DNA of 64,000 nucleotides. Origin: Cavia porcellus. Taxonomy: Eukaryota; Chordata; Mammalia; Rodentia; Caviidae. Positions 24,239 to 37,533 of the stretch are shown one piece after another (the first letter of the stretch is position 1; every line of letters begins with the position of its first letter). A program made the position numbers and the translations under genes. The DNA lies in assembly GCF_034190915.1 (NCBI RefSeq), contig NW_026947702.1, forward strand, positions 62,001 through 126,000, in the 5' to 3' direction. The notes beneath the pieces were generated by a model, which was given only the letters and a program-made list of their open reading frames with translations, had not been told where the DNA came from and did no database searches.

Positions 24239-26118
24239 AAAAGCACTGAGGGGTGCTCAGCATGGGGAGGCCAGGGAACATGCAGTGGCAATGTAGGATA
24301 GTTTTCTGAAAAACATCGCGGGGTGGTGCGCATTGAATGGGTGTGTGTTACATTACATTCACTAGTAGGAGTGAGAAAAACATCACGGGGAAGTGTGAAT
24401 CGGAGGGTCTGAATTAGGATAGGCAGTGAGTGTCAATGTAGGATGGAGAAAAGCACCGCGGGGTGGTCAGCATGCGGAGGTCAGGGAACATGCAGTGGCA
24501 ATGTAGGATAGGTTTCTGAAAAACATCGTGGGGTGGTGCGCATTGTATGGGTATGTGTTACATTACATTCACTAGTAGGAGTGAGAAAAACATCACGGGG
24601 TGGTGTGAATCGGAGGGTCTGAATTAGGATAGGCAGTGAATGGCAATGTAGGATGGAGAAAAGCACCACGGGGTGGTCAGCATGGGGAGGTTAAGGAACA
24701 TGCAGTGGCAATGTAGGATAGGTTTCAGAAAAACGTCGCGGGGAGGTGCGTATTGTATGGGTGTGTGTTACATTACATTCACTAGTAGGAGTGAGAAAAA
24801 CATCACGGGGTGGTGCGCATTGTATGGGTGTATGTTACATTACATTCACTAGTAGGAGTGAGAAAAACATCACGGGGTGGTGTGAATCGGAGGGTCTGAA
24901 TTAGGATAGGCAGTGAGTGGCAATGTAGGATGGAGAAAAGCACCGCGGGGTGGTCAGCATGGGGAGGTCAGGGAACATTCAGTGGCAATGTAGGATAGGT
25001 TTCTGAAAAACATCGCGGGGTGGTGCGCATTGTATGGGAGTTTCTTACATTACATTCACTAGTAGGAGTGAGAAAAACATCACGGGGTGGTGCGCATTGT
25101 ATGGGTGTGTGTTACATTACATTCACTAGTAGGAGTGAGAAAAGACATCATGCGGTGGTGTGAATCGGAGGGTCTGAATTGGGATAGGCAGTGAGTCACA
25201 ATGTAGGATGGAGAAAAGCACGCGGTGTGGTCAGCATGGGGAGGTCAGGGAACATGCAGTGGCAATGTAGGATAGTTTTCTGAAAAACATCACGGGGTGG
25301 TGCGCATTGTATGGGTGTGTGTTACATTACATTCACTAGTAGGAGTGAGAAAAACATCACGAGGAGGTGTGAATCGGAGGGTCTGAATTAGGATAGGCAG
25401 TGAGTGTCAATGTAGGATGAAGAAAAGCACCGCGGAGTGGTAAGCATGGGGAGCTCAGGGAACATGCAGTGGCAATGTAGGATAGTTTTCTGAAAAACAT
25501 TGCGGGGTGGTGCGCATTGTATGGGTGTGTGTTACATTACATTCACTAGTAGGAGTGAGAAAAACATCACGGTGTGGTGTGAATCGAGGGTCTGAATTAG
25601 GATAGGCAGTGAGTGGCAATGTAGGATGGAGAAAAGCACCGCGGGGTGGTCAGCATGGGGAGGTCAGGGAACATGCCGTGGCAATGTAGGATTGGTTTCC
25701 GAAAAACATGGCGGGGTGGTGCGCATTGTATGGGTGTGTGTTACATTACATTCACTAGTAGGAGTGAGAAAAACATCACGGGGTGGTGTGAATCGGAGGG
25801 TCTGAATTAGGATATTCAGTGAGTGGCAATGTAGGATGGAGAAAAGCACCGCGGTGTGGTCAGCATGTGGAGGTCAGGGAACATGCAGTGGCAATGTAGG
25901 ATAGGTTTCTGAAAAACATAGCGGGGTGTTGCGCATTGTATCAGTGTGTGTTACATTACATTCACTAGTAGGAGTGAGAAAAATATCACGGGGTGGTGCG
26001 CATTGTATGGGTGTGTGTTACATTACATTCACTAGTAGGAGTGAGAAAAACATCACGGGGTGGTGTGAATTGGAGGGTCTGAATTAGGATAGGCAGTGAG
26101 AGGCAATGTAGGATGGAG
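24239..26118 (+). repeat. 2,368-bp unit, copy 2 (first part)
   Basis: Starts: 24239, 24449 (CAB), 24659, 24936 (CAAB, 278 bp), 25214 (209), 25423 (CAB, 209 bp through loss of one G in GAATCGAGGG), 25632 (CAB), 25842 (CAAB). It matches 21871-23751 at offset 2,368, then 2,367 after the single-base loss. Unlike copy 1 it then continues along the HOR-II order rather than jumping back. Confidence 0.9.
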
Positions 26119-27092
26119 AAAAGCACCGCGGGGTGGTCAGCATGGGGAGGTCAGGGAACATGCAGTGGCAATGTACGATAGGTTTCTGAAAAACATCGCG
26201 GGGTGGTGCGCATTGAATGGGTGTGTGTTACATTACATTCACTAGTAAGAGTGAGAAAAACATCACGGGGAAGTGTGAATCGGAGGGTCTGAATTAGGAT
26301 AGGCAGTGAGTGTCAATGTAGGATGGAGAAAAGCACCGCGGGGTGGTCAGCATGCCGAGGTCAGGGAACATGCAGTGGCAATGTAGGATAGGTTTCTGAA
26401 AAACATCGCGGGGTGGGACGCATTGTATGGGTGTGTGTTACATTACATTCACTAGTAGGAGTGAGAAAAACATCACGGGATGGTGTGAATCGGAGGGTCT
26501 GAATTAGGATAGGCAGTGAGTGGCAATGTAGGATGGAGAAAAGCACCACGGGGTGGTCAGCATGGGGAGGTTAAGGAACATGCAGTGGCAATGTAGGATA
26601 GGTTTCTGAAAAACATCGCGGGTTGGTGCGCATTGTATGGGTGTGTGTTACCTTACATTCACTAGTAGGAGTGAGAAAAACATCACGGGGTGGTGCGCAT
26701 TGTATGGGTGTATGTTACATTACATTCACTAGTAGGAGTGAGAAAAACATCACGGGGTGGTGTGAATCGGAGGGTCTGAATTAGGATAGGCAGTGAGTGG
26801 CAATGTAGGATGGAGAAAAGCACCGCGGCGTGGTCAGCATGTGGAGGTCAGGGAACATGCAGTGGTAATGTAGGATAGGTTTCTGAAAAACATCGCGGGG
26901 TGGTGCGCATTGTATGGGTGTGTGTTACATTACATTCACTAGTAGGATTCAGAAAAACATCACGCGGTGGTGCGCATTGTATGGGTGTGTGTTACATTAC
27001 ATTCACTAGTAGGAGTGAGAAAAACATCACGGGGTGGTGTGAATCGGAGGGTCTGAATTAGGATAGGCAGTGAGAGGCAATGTAGGATGGAG
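26119..27092 (+). repeat. 974-bp tandem duplication, copy 1
   Basis: Starts: 26119, 26329 (CAB), 26539, 26816 (CAAB). It matches 27093-28066 monomer for monomer, with only a handful of differences seen, such as TACGATAGG at about 26174 and TACCTTACATT at about 26651. The last monomer, 26816, is a hybrid that closes the loop back to the first type. Confidence 0.9.
26816..27092 (+). repeat. Hybrid monomer closing the 974-bp duplication
   Basis: C and both A subunits are the 14486 type (GCGGCGTGG, GCATGTGGAGG, GTGGTAATG, GTAGGATTCAG, CACGCGGTGG). B is the GAGAGGC type of 25842. The switch falls between the second A head and the early B, at about 26967-27046. The following monomer therefore restarts the series at the 26119 type. 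Confidence 0.85.
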
Positions 27093-28066
27093 AAAAGCAC
27101 CGCGGGGTGGTCAGCATGGGGAGGTCAGGGAACATGCAGTGGCAATGTAGGATAGGTTTCTGAAAAACATCGCGGGGTGGTGCGCATTGAATGGGTGTGT
27201 GTTACATTACATTCACTAGTAAGAGTGAGAAAAACATCACGGGGAAGTGTGAATCGGAGGGTCTGAATTAGGATAGGCAGTGAGTGTCAATGTAGGATGG
27301 AGAAAAGCACCGCGGGGTGGTCAGCATGCCGAGGTCAGGGAACATGCAGTGGCAATGTAGGATAGGTTTCTGAAAAACATCGCGGGGTGGGACGCATTGT
27401 ATGGGTGTGTGTTACATTACATTCACTAGTAGGAGTGAGAAAAACATCACGGGATGGTGTGAATCGGAGGGTCTGAATTAGGATAGGCAGTGAGTGGCAA
27501 TGTAGGATGGAGAAAAGCACCACGGGGTGGTCAGCATGGGGAGGTTAAGGAACATGCAGTGGCAATGTAGGATAGGTTTCTGAAAAACATCGCGGGTTGG
27601 TGCGCATTGTATGGGTGTGTGTTACATTACATTCACTAGTAGGAGTGAGCAAAACATCACGGGGTGGTGCGCATTGTATGGGTGTATGTTACATTACATT
27701 CACTAGTAGGAGTGAGAAAAACATCACGGGGTGGTGTGAATCGGAGGGTCTGAATTAGGATAGGCAGTGAGTGGCAATGTAGGATGGAGAAAAGCACCGC
27801 GGCGTGGTCAGCATGTGGAGGTCAGGGAACATGCAGTGGTAATGTAGGATAGGTTTCTGAAAAACATCGCGGGGTGGTGCGCATTGTATGGGTGTGTGTT
27901 ACATTACATTCACTAGTAGGATTCAGAAAAACATCACGCCGTGGTGCGCATTGTATGGGTGTGTGTTACATTACATTCACTAGTAGGAGTGAGAAAAACA
28001 TCACGGGGTGGTGTGAATTGGAGGGTCTGAATTAGGATCGGCAGTGAGTGGCAATGTAGGATGGAG
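27093..28066 (+). repeat. 974-bp tandem duplication, copy 2
   Basis: Starts: 27093, 27303 (CAB), 27513, 27790 (CAAB). The last monomer here has the normal B (GAATTGGAGG, GGATCGGCAG) in place of the GAGAGGC type seen in 26816. This copy is therefore the one that continues in HOR-II order into 28067. Confidence 0.9.
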
Positions 28067-29879
28067 AAAAGCACCGAGGGGTGCTCAGCATGGGGAGGCC
28101 AGGGAACATGCAGTGGCAATGTAGGATAGGTTTCTGAAAAACATCGCGGGGTGGTGCGCATTGAATGGGTGTGTGTTACATTACATTCACTAGTAGGAGT
28201 GAGAAAAACATCACGGGGAAGTGAGAATCGGAGGGTCTGGATTAGGATAGGCAGTGAGTGGCAATGTAGGATGGAGAAAAGCACCGCGGGGTGGTCAGCA
28301 TGCGGAGGTCAGGGAACATGCAGTGGCAATGTAGGATAGGTTTCTGAAAAAGATCGTGGGTGGTGCGCATTGTATGGGTGTGTGTTACATTACATTCACT
28401 AGTAGGAGTGAGAAAAACATCGCGGGGTGGTGTGAATCGGAGGGTCTGAATTAGGATAGGCAGTGAGTGGCAATGTAGGATGGAGAAAAGCACCACGGGG
28501 TGGTCAGCATGGGGAGGTTAAGGAACATGCAGTGGCAATGTAGGATAGGTTTCAGAGAAACGTCGCGTGGTGGTGCGCATTGTATGGGTGTGTGTTACAT
28601 TACATTCACTAGTAGGAGTGAGAAAAACATCGCGGGGTGGTGCGCATTGAATGGGTGTGTGTTACATTACATTCACTAGTAGGAGTGAGAAAAACATCAC
28701 GGGGTGGTGTGAATCGGAGGGTCTGTATTAGGATAGGCCATGAGTGGCAATGTTGGATGGAGAAAAGCACCGCGGGGTGGTCAGCATGGGGAGGTCAGGG
28801 AACATGCAGTGGCAATGTAGGATAGGTTTCTGAAAAACATCGCAGGGTGGTGGGCATTGTATGGGTGTGTGTTACATTACATTCACTAGTAGGAGTGAAA
28901 AAAACATCATGGGGTGGTGTGAATCGGAGGGTCTGAATTAGGATAGGCAGTGAGTGGCAATGTAGGATGGAGAAAAGCACCGCGGGGTGGTCAGCATGGG
29001 GAGGTCAGGGAACATGCAGTGGCAATGTAGGATAGGTTTCTGAAAAACATCGCGGGGTGGTGCGCATTGTATGGGTGTGTGTTACATTACATTCACTAGT
29101 AGGAGTGAGAAAAACATCACGGGGTGGTGTGAATTGGAGGGTCTGAATTAGGATAGGCAGTGAGTGGCAATGTAGGATGGAGAAAAGCACCGCGGGGTGG
29201 TCAGCATGGGGAGGTCAGGGAACATGCAGTGGCAATGTAGGATAGGTTTCTGAAAAACATTGCGGGGTGGTGCACATTGTATGGGTGTGTGTTACATTAC
29301 ATTTACTAGTAGGAGTGAGAAAAACATCACGGGGTGGTGTTAATCGGAGGGTCTGAATTAGGATAGGCAGTCACTGGCAATATAGGATGGAGAAAAAAAC
29401 CGCGGGTTGGTCAGCATTGGGAGGTCAGGGAACATTCAGTGGCAATGTAGGATAGGTTTTTCAAAAACATCGCGGGGTGGTGCGCATTGCATTGGTGTGT
29501 GTTACATTACATTAACTAGTAGGAGTGAGAAAAATATCACAGGGTGGTGCGCATTGTATGTGTGTGTGTTACATTACATTCACTAGTAGGAGTGAGAAAA
29601 ACATCACGGGGTGGTGTGAATCGGAGGGTCTGAATTAGGATAGGCAGTGAGTGGCAATGTAGGATGGAGAAAAGCACCGAGGGGTGCTCAGCATGGGGAG
29701 GCCAGGGAACATGCAGTGGCAATGTAGGATAGGTTTCTGAAAAACATCGTGGGGTGGTGCGCATTGTATGGGTGTGTGTTACATTACATTCACTAGTAGG
29801 AGTGAGAAAAACATCACGGGGTGGTGTGAATCGGAGGGTCTGAATTAGGATAGGCAGTGAATGGCAATGTAGGATGGAG
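28067..29879 (+). repeat. End of the first 2,577-bp unit: HOR-II tail joined to HOR-I types
   Basis: Starts: 28067 (CAB), 28277 (209), 28486 (CAAB), 28763, 28973, 29183 (CAB), 29393 (CAAB), 29670 (CAB). With 27303-28066 it forms a 2,577-bp unit (27303-29879) that recurs from 29880. From 28763 on the types are those of HOR-I (GGGCATTG with CATCATGGGG, then GAATTGG, then the AAAAAAACCGCGG head). The monomer at 28486 ends with the GTCTGTATT and GGCCATGAG type first seen at 3404-3613. Confidence 0.88.
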
Positions 29880-32246
29880 AAAAGCACCGCGGGGGGGTCA
29901 GCATGCCGAGGTCAGGGAACATGCAGTGGCAATGTAGGATAGGTTTCTGAAAAACATCGCGGGGTGGGGCGCATTGTATGGGTGTGTGTTACATTACATT
30001 CACTAGTAGGAGTGAGAAAAACATCACGGGATGGTGTGAATCGGAGGGTCTGAATTAGGATAGGCAGTGAGTGGCAATGTAGGATGGAGAAAAGCACCAC
30101 GGGGTGGTCAGCATGGGGAGGTTAAGGAACATGCAGTGGCAATGTAGGATTTGTTTCTGAAAAACATCGCGGGTTGGTGCGCATTGTATGGGTGTGTGTT
30201 ACATTACATTCACTAGTAGGAGTGAGAAAAACATCAAGGGGTGGTGCGCATTGTATGGGTGTATGTTACATTACATTCACTAGTAGGAGTGAGAAAAACA
30301 TCACGGGGTGGTGTGAATCGGAGGGTCTGAATTAGGATAGGCAGTGAGTGGCAATGTAGGATGGAGAAAAGCACCGCGGCGTGGTCAGCATGTGGAGGTC
30401 AGGGAACATGCAGTGGTAATGTAGGATAGGTTTCTGAAAAACATCGCGGGGTGGTGCGCATTGTATGGGTGTGTGTTACATTACATTCTCTAGTAGGATT
30501 CAGAAAAACATCACGCGGTGGTGCGCATTGTATGGGTGTGTGTTACATTACATTCACTAGTAGGAGTGAGAAAAACATCACGGGGTGGTGTGAATTGGAG
30601 GGTCTGAATTAGGATCGGCAGTGAGTGACAATGTAGGATGGAGAAAAGCACCGAGGGGTGCTCAGCATGGGGAGGCCAGGGAACATGCAGTGGCAATGTA
30701 GGATAGGTTTCTGAAAAACATCGCGGGGTGGTGCGCATTGAATGGGTGTGTGTTACATTACATTCACTAGTAGGAGTGAGAAAAACATCACGGGGAAGTG
30801 AGAATCGGAGGGTCTGGATTAGGATAGGCAGTGAGTGGCAATGTAGGATGGAGAAAAGCACCGCGGGGTGGTCAGCATGCGGAGGTCAGGGAACATGCAG
30901 TGGCAATGTAGGATAGGTTTCTGAAAAAGATCGTGGGTGGTGCGCATTGTATGGGTGTGTGTTACATTACATTCACTAGTAGGAGTGAGAAAAACATCGC
31001 GGGGTGGTGTGAATCGGAGGGTCTGAATTAGGATAGGCAGTGAGTGGCAATGTAGGATGGAGAAAAGCACCACGGGGTGGTCAGCATGGGGAGGTTAAGG
31101 AACATGCAGTGGCAATGTAGGATAGGTTTCAGAGAAACGTCGCGTGGTGGTGCGCATTGTATGGGTGTGTGTTACATTACATTCACTAGTAGGAGTGAGA
31201 AAAACATCGCGGGGTGGTGCGCATTGAATTCGTGTGTGTTACATTACATTCACTAGTAGGAGTGAGAAAAACATCACGGGGTGGTGTGAATCGGAGGGTC
31301 TGTATTAGGATAGGCCATGAGTGGCAATGTTGGATGGAGAAAAGCACCGCGGGGTGGTCAGCATGGGGAGGTCAGGGAACATGCAGTGGCAATGTAGGAT
31401 AGGTTTCTGAAAAACATCGCAGGGTGGTGGGCATTGTATGGGTGTGTGTTACATTACATTCACTAGTAGGAGTGAAAAAAACATCATGGGGTGGTGTGAA
31501 TCGGAGGGTCTGAATTAGGATAGGCAGTGAGTGGCAATGTAGGATGGAGAAAAGTACCGCGGGGTGGTCAGCATGGGGAGGTCAGGGAACATGCAGTGGC
31601 AATGTAGGATAGGTTTCTGAAAAACATCGCGGGGTGGTGCGCATTGTATGGGTGTGTGTTACATTACATTTACTAGTAGGAGTGAGAAAAACATCATGGG
31701 GTGGTGTGAATCGGAGGGTCTGAATTAGGATAGGCAGTCACTGGCAATATAGGATGGAGAAAAAAACCGCGGGTTGGTCAGCATTGGGAGGTCAGGGAAC
31801 ATTCAGTGGCAATGTAGGATAGGTTTTTCAAAAACATCGCGGGGTGGTGCGCATTGCATGGGTGTGTGTTACATTACATTCACTAGTAGGAGTGAGAAAA
31901 ATATCACAGGGTGGTGCGCATTGTATGTGTGTGTGTTACATTACATTCACTAGTAGGAGTGAGAAAAACATCACGGGGTGGTGTGAATCGGAGGGTCTGA
32001 ATTAGGATAGGCAGTGAGTGGCAATGTAGGATGGAGAAAAGCACCGAGGGGTGCTCAGCATGGGGAGGCCAGGGAACATGCAGTGGAAATGTAGGATAGG
32101 TTTCTGAAAAACATCGTGGGGTGGTGCGCATTGTATGGGTGTGTGTTACATTACATTCACTAGTAGGAGTGAGAAAAACATCACGGGGTGGTGTGAATCG
32201 GAGGGTCTGAATTAGGATAGGCAGTGAATGGCAATGTAGGATGGAG
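29880..32246 (+). repeat. 2,577-bp unit, second copy, one monomer short (2,367 bp)
   Basis: Starts: 29880 (CAB), 30090, 30367 (CAAB), 30644 (CAB), 30854 (209), 31063 (CAAB), 31340, 31550 (CAB), 31760 (CAAB), 32037 (CAB). The offset to the first copy is 2,577 up to 31549. The two monomers at 28973 and 29183 are then represented by a single one at 31550, giving a 210-bp difference. The monomer at 29880 has a run of 7 G at 29891-29897. Confidence 0.9.
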
Positions 32247-33706
32247 AAAAGCACCACGGGTTGGTCAGCATGGGGAGGTTAAGGAACATGCAGTGGCAAT
32301 GTAGGATAGGTTTCAGAAAAACGTCGCGGGGTGGTGCGTATTGTATGGGTGTGTGTTACATTACATTCACTAGTAGGAGTGAGAAAAACATCACGGGGTG
32401 GTGCGCATTGTATGGGTGTATGTTACATTACATTCACTAGTAGGAGTGAGAAAAACATCACGGGGTGGTGTGAATCGGAGGGTCTGAATTAGGATAGGCA
32501 GTGAGTGGCAATGTAGGATGGAGAAAAGCACCGCGGGGTGGTCAGCATGGGGAGGTCAGGGAACATTCAGTGGCAATGTAGGATAGGTTTCTGAAAAACA
32601 TCTCGGGGTGGTGCGCATTGTATGGGAGTTTCTTACATTACATTCACTAGTAGGAGTGAGAAAAACATCACGGGGTGGTGCGCATTGTATGGGTGTGTGT
32701 TACATTACATTCACTAGTAGGAGTGAGAAAAACATCATGCGGTGGTGTGAATCGGAGGGTCTGAATTGGGATAGGCAGTGAGTCACAATGTAGGATGGAG
32801 AAAAGCACGCGGTGTGGTCAGCATGGGGAGGTCAGGGAACATGCAGTGGCAATGTAGGATAGTTTTCTGAAAAACATCACGGGGTGGTGCGCATTGTATG
32901 GGTGTGTGTTACATTACATTCACTAGTAGGAGTGAGAAAAACATCACGAGGAGGTGTGAATCGGAGTGTCTGAATTAGGATAGGCAGTGAGTGTCAATGT
33001 AGGATGAAGAAAAGCACCGCGGGGTGGTAAGCATGGGGAGCTCAGGGAACATGCAGTGGCAATGTAGGATAGTTTTCTGAAAAACATCGCGGGGTGGTGC
33101 GCATTGTATGGGTGTGTGTTACATTACATTCACTAGTAGGAGTGAGAAAAACATCACGGTGTGCTGTGAATCGGAGGGTCTGAATTAGGATAGGCAGTGA
33201 GTGGCAATGTAGGATGGAGAAAAGCACCGCGGGGTGGTCAGCATGGGGAGGTCAGGGAACATGCAGTGGCAATGTAGGATAGGTTTCTGAAAAACATTGC
33301 GGGGTGGTGCGCATTGTATGGGTGTGTGTTACATTACATTTACTAGTAGGAGTGAGAAAAACATCACGGGGTGGTGTGAATCGGAGGGTCTGAATTAGGA
33401 TAGGCAGTCACTGGCAATATAGGATGGAGAAAAAAACCGCGGGTTGGTCAGCATTGGGAGGTCAGGGAACATTCAGTGGCAATGTAGGATAGGTTTTTCA
33501 AAAACATCGCGGGGTGGTGCGCATTGCATGGGTGTGTGTTACATTACATTCACTAGTAGGAGTGAGAAAAATATCACAGGGTGGTGCGCATTGTATGTGT
33601 GTGTTTTACATTACATTCACTAGTAGGAGTGAGAAAAACATCACGGGGTGGTGTGAATCGGAGGGTCTGAATTAGGATAGGCAGTGAGTGGCAATGTAGG
33701 ATGGAG
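32247..33706 (+). repeat. HOR-I/II monomers within a 1,670-bp duplication
   Basis: Starts: 32247, 32524 (CAAB), 32801 (209), 33010, 33220 (CAB), 33430 (CAAB). The run 31760-33219 is repeated at 33430-34889 with offset 1,670 bp, including ATCTCGGGG-type changes and the GGAGTGTCTG variant. The monomer at 33220 is of the type that precedes the AAAAAAACCGCGG head, and it closes the duplication. Confidence 0.88.
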
Positions 33707-36700
33707 AAAAGCACCGAGGGGTGCTCAGCATGGGGAGGCCAGGGATCATGCAGTGGCAATGTAGGATAGGTTTCTGAAAAACATCGTGGGGTGGTGCGCA
33801 TTGTATGGGTGTGTGTTACATTACATTCACTAGTAGGAGTGAGAAAAACATCACGGGGTGGTGTGAATCGGAGGGTCTGAATTAGGATAGGCAGTGAATG
33901 GCAATGTAGGATGGAGAAAAGCACCACGGGTTGGTCAGCATGGGGAGGTTAAGGAACATGCAGTGGCAATGTAGGATAGGTTTCAGAAAAACGTCGCGGG
34001 GTGGTGCGTATTGTATGGGTGTGTGTTACATTACATTCACTAGTAGGAGTGAGAAAAACATCACGGGGTGGTGCGCATTGTATGGGTGTATGTTACATTA
34101 CATTCACTAGTAGGAGTGAGAAAAACATCACGGGGTGGTGTGAATCGGAGGGTCTGAATTAGGATAGGCAGTGAGTGGCAATGTAGGATGGAGAAAAGCA
34201 CCGCGGGGTGGTCAGCATGGGGAGGTCAGGGAACATTCAGTGGCAATGTAGGATAGGTTTCTGAAAAACATCTCTGGGTGGTGCGCATTGTATGGGAGTT
34301 TCTTACATTACATTCACTAGTAGGAGTGAGAAAAACATCACGGGGTGGTGCGCATTGTATGGGTGTGTGTTACATTACATTCACTAGTAGGAGTGAGAAA
34401 AACATCATGCGGTGGTGTGAATCGAAGTGTCTGAATTGGGATAGGCAGTGAGACACAATGTAGGATGGAGAAAAGCACGCGGTGTGGTCAGCATGGGGAG
34501 GTCAGGGAACATGCAGTGGCAATGTAGGATAGTTTTCTGAAAAACATCACGGGGTGGTGCGCATTGTATGGGTGTGTGTTACATTACATTCACTAGTAGG
34601 AGTGAGAAAAACATCACGAGGAGGTGTGAATCGGAGTGTCTGAATTAGGATAGGCAGTGAGTGTCAATGTAGGATGAAGAAAAGCACCGCGGGGTGGTAA
34701 GCATGGGGAGCTCAGGGAACATGCAGTGGCAATGTAGGATAGTTTTCTGAAAAACATCGCGGGGTGGTGCGCATTGTATGGGTGTGTGTTACATTACATT
34801 CACTAGTAGGAGTGAGAAAAACATCACGGTGTGGTGTGAATCGGAGGGTCTGAATTAGGATAGGCAGTGAGTGGCAATGTAGGATGGAGAAAAGCACCGC
34901 GGGTTGGTCAGCATGGGGAGGTCAGGGAACATGCCGTGGCAATGTAGGATTGGTTTCCGAAAAACATCGCGGGGTGGTGCGCATTGTATGGGTGTGTGTT
35001 ACATTACATTCACCAGTAGGAGTGAGAAAAACATCACGGGGTGGTGTGAATCGGAGGGTCTGAATTAGGATATTCAGTGAGTGGCAATGTAGGATGGAGA
35101 AAAGCACCGCGGTGTGGTCAGCATGTGGAGGTCAGGGAACATGCAGTGGCAATGTAGGATAGGTTTCTGAAAAACATAGCGGGGTGTTGCGCATTGTATG
35201 GGTGTGTGTTACATTACATTCACTAGTAGGAGTGAGAAAAATATCACGGGGTGGTGCGCATTGTATGGGTGTGTGTTACATTACATTCACTAGTAGGAGT
35301 GAGAAAAACATCACGGGGTGGTGTGAATCGGAGGGTCTGAATTAGGATAGGCAGTGAGAGGCAATGTAGGATGGAGAAAAGCACCGCGGGGTGGTCAGCA
35401 TGGGGAGGTCAGGGAACATGCAGTGGCAATGTAGGATAGGTTTCTGAAAAACATCGCGGGGTGGTGCGCATTGAATGGGTGTGTGTTACATTACATTCAC
35501 TAGTAAGAGTGAGAAAAACATCACGGGGAAGTGTGAATCGGAGGGTCTGAATTAGGATAGGCAGTGAGTGTCAATGTAGGATGGAGAAAAGCACCGCGGG
35601 GTGGTCAGCATGCCGAGGTCAGGGAACATGCAGTGGCAATGTAGGATAGGTTTCTGAAAAACATCGCGGGGTGGGGCGCATTGTATGGGTGTGTGTTACA
35701 TTACATTCACTAGTAGGAGTGAGAAAAACATCACGGGGTGGTGTGAATCGGAGGGTCTGAATTAGGATAGGCAGTGAGTGGCAATGTAGGATGGAGAAAA
35801 GCACCACGGGGTGGTCAGCATGGGGAGGTTAAGGAACATGCAGTGGCAATGTAGGATAGGTTTCAGAAAAACATCGCGGGTTGGTGCGCATTGTATGGGT
35901 GTGTGTTACATTACATTCACTAGTAGGAGTGAGAAAAACATCACGGGGTGGTGCGCATTGTATGGGTGTATGTTACATTACATTCACTAGTAGGAGTGAG
36001 AAAAACATCACGGGGTGGTGTGAATCGGAGGGTCTGAATTAGGATAGGCAGTGAGTGGCAATGTAGGATGGAGAAAAGCACCGCGGCGTGGTCAGCATGT
36101 GGAGGTCAGGGAACATGCAGTGGTAATGTAGGATAGGTTTCTGAAAAACATCGCGGGGTGGTGCGCATTGTATGGGTGTGTGTTACATTACATTCACTAG
36201 TAGGATTCAGAAAAACATCACGCGGTGGTGCGCATTGTATGGGTGTGTGTTACATTACATTCACTAGTAGGAGTGAGAAAAACATCACGGGGTGGTGTGA
36301 ATTGGAGGGTCTGAATTAGGATCGGCAGTGAGTGGCAATGTAGGATGGAGAAAAGCACCGAGGGGTGCTTAGCATGGGGAGGCCAGGGAACATGCAGTGG
36401 CAATGTAGGATAGGTTTCTGAAAACCATCGCGGGGTGGTGCGCATTGAATGGGTGTGTGTTACATTACATTCACTAGTAGGAGTGAGAAAAACATCACGG
36501 GGAAGTGAGAATCGGAGGGTCTGAATTAGGATAGGCAGTGATTGGCAATGTAGGATGGAGAAAAGCACCGCGGGGTGGTCAGCATGCGGAGGTCAGGGAA
36601 CATGCAGTGGCAATGTAGGATAGGTTTCTGAAAAAGATCGTGGGTGGTGCGCGTTGTATGGGTGTGTGTTACATTACATTCACTAGTAGGAGTGAGAAAA

Positions 36701-36769
36701 ACATCGCGGGGTGGTGTGAATCGGAGGGTCTGAATTAGGATAGGCAGTGAGTGGCAATGTAGGATGGAG

Positions 36770-37113
36770 AAAAGCACCACGGGGTGGTCAGCATGGGGAG
36801 GTTAAGGAACATGCAGTGGCAATGTAGGATAGGTTTCAGAGAAACGTCGCGTGGTGGTGCGCATTGTATGGGTGTGTGTTACATTACATTCACTAGTAGG
36901 AGTGAGAAAAACATCACGGGGTGGTGCGCATTGTATGGGTGTGTGTTACATTACATTCACTAGTAGGAGTGAGAAAAACATCGCGGGGTGGTGCGCATTG
37001 AATGGGTGTGTGTTACATTACATTCACTAGTAGGAGTGAGAAAAACATCACGGGGTGGTGTGAATCGGAGGGTCTGTATTAGGATAGGCCATGAGTGGCA
37101 ATGTTGGATGGAG
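36770..37113 (+). repeat. CAAAB monomer (344 bp)
   Basis: It has three A subunits. The first has the ACGTCGCGTGG head, the second a B-type head (CATCACGG), and the third the CATCGCGG head with GCATTGAATGG. It is related to the CAAB monomers at 28486 and 31063, with one A added. Confidence 0.9.
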
Positions 37114-37533
37114 AAAAGCACCGCGGGGTGGTCAGCATGGGGAGGTCAGGGAACATGCAGTGGCAATGTAGGATAGGTTTCTGAAAAACATCGCAGGGTG
37201 GTGGGCATTGTATGGGTGTGTGTTACATTACATTCACTAGTAGGAGTGAAAAAAACATCATGGGGTGGTGTGAATCGGAGGGTCTGAATTAGGATAGGCA
37301 GTGAGTGGCAATGTAGGATGGAGAAAAGCACCGCGGGGTGGTCAGCATGGGGAGGTCAGGGAACATGCAGTGGCAATGTAGGATAGGTTTCTGAAAAACA
37401 TCGCGGGGTGGTGCGCATTGTATGGGTGTGTGTTACATTACATTCACTAGTAGGAGTGAGAAAAACATCACGGGGTGGTGTGAATTGGAGGGTCTGAATT
37501 AGGATAGGCAGTGAGTGGCAATGTAGGATGGAG

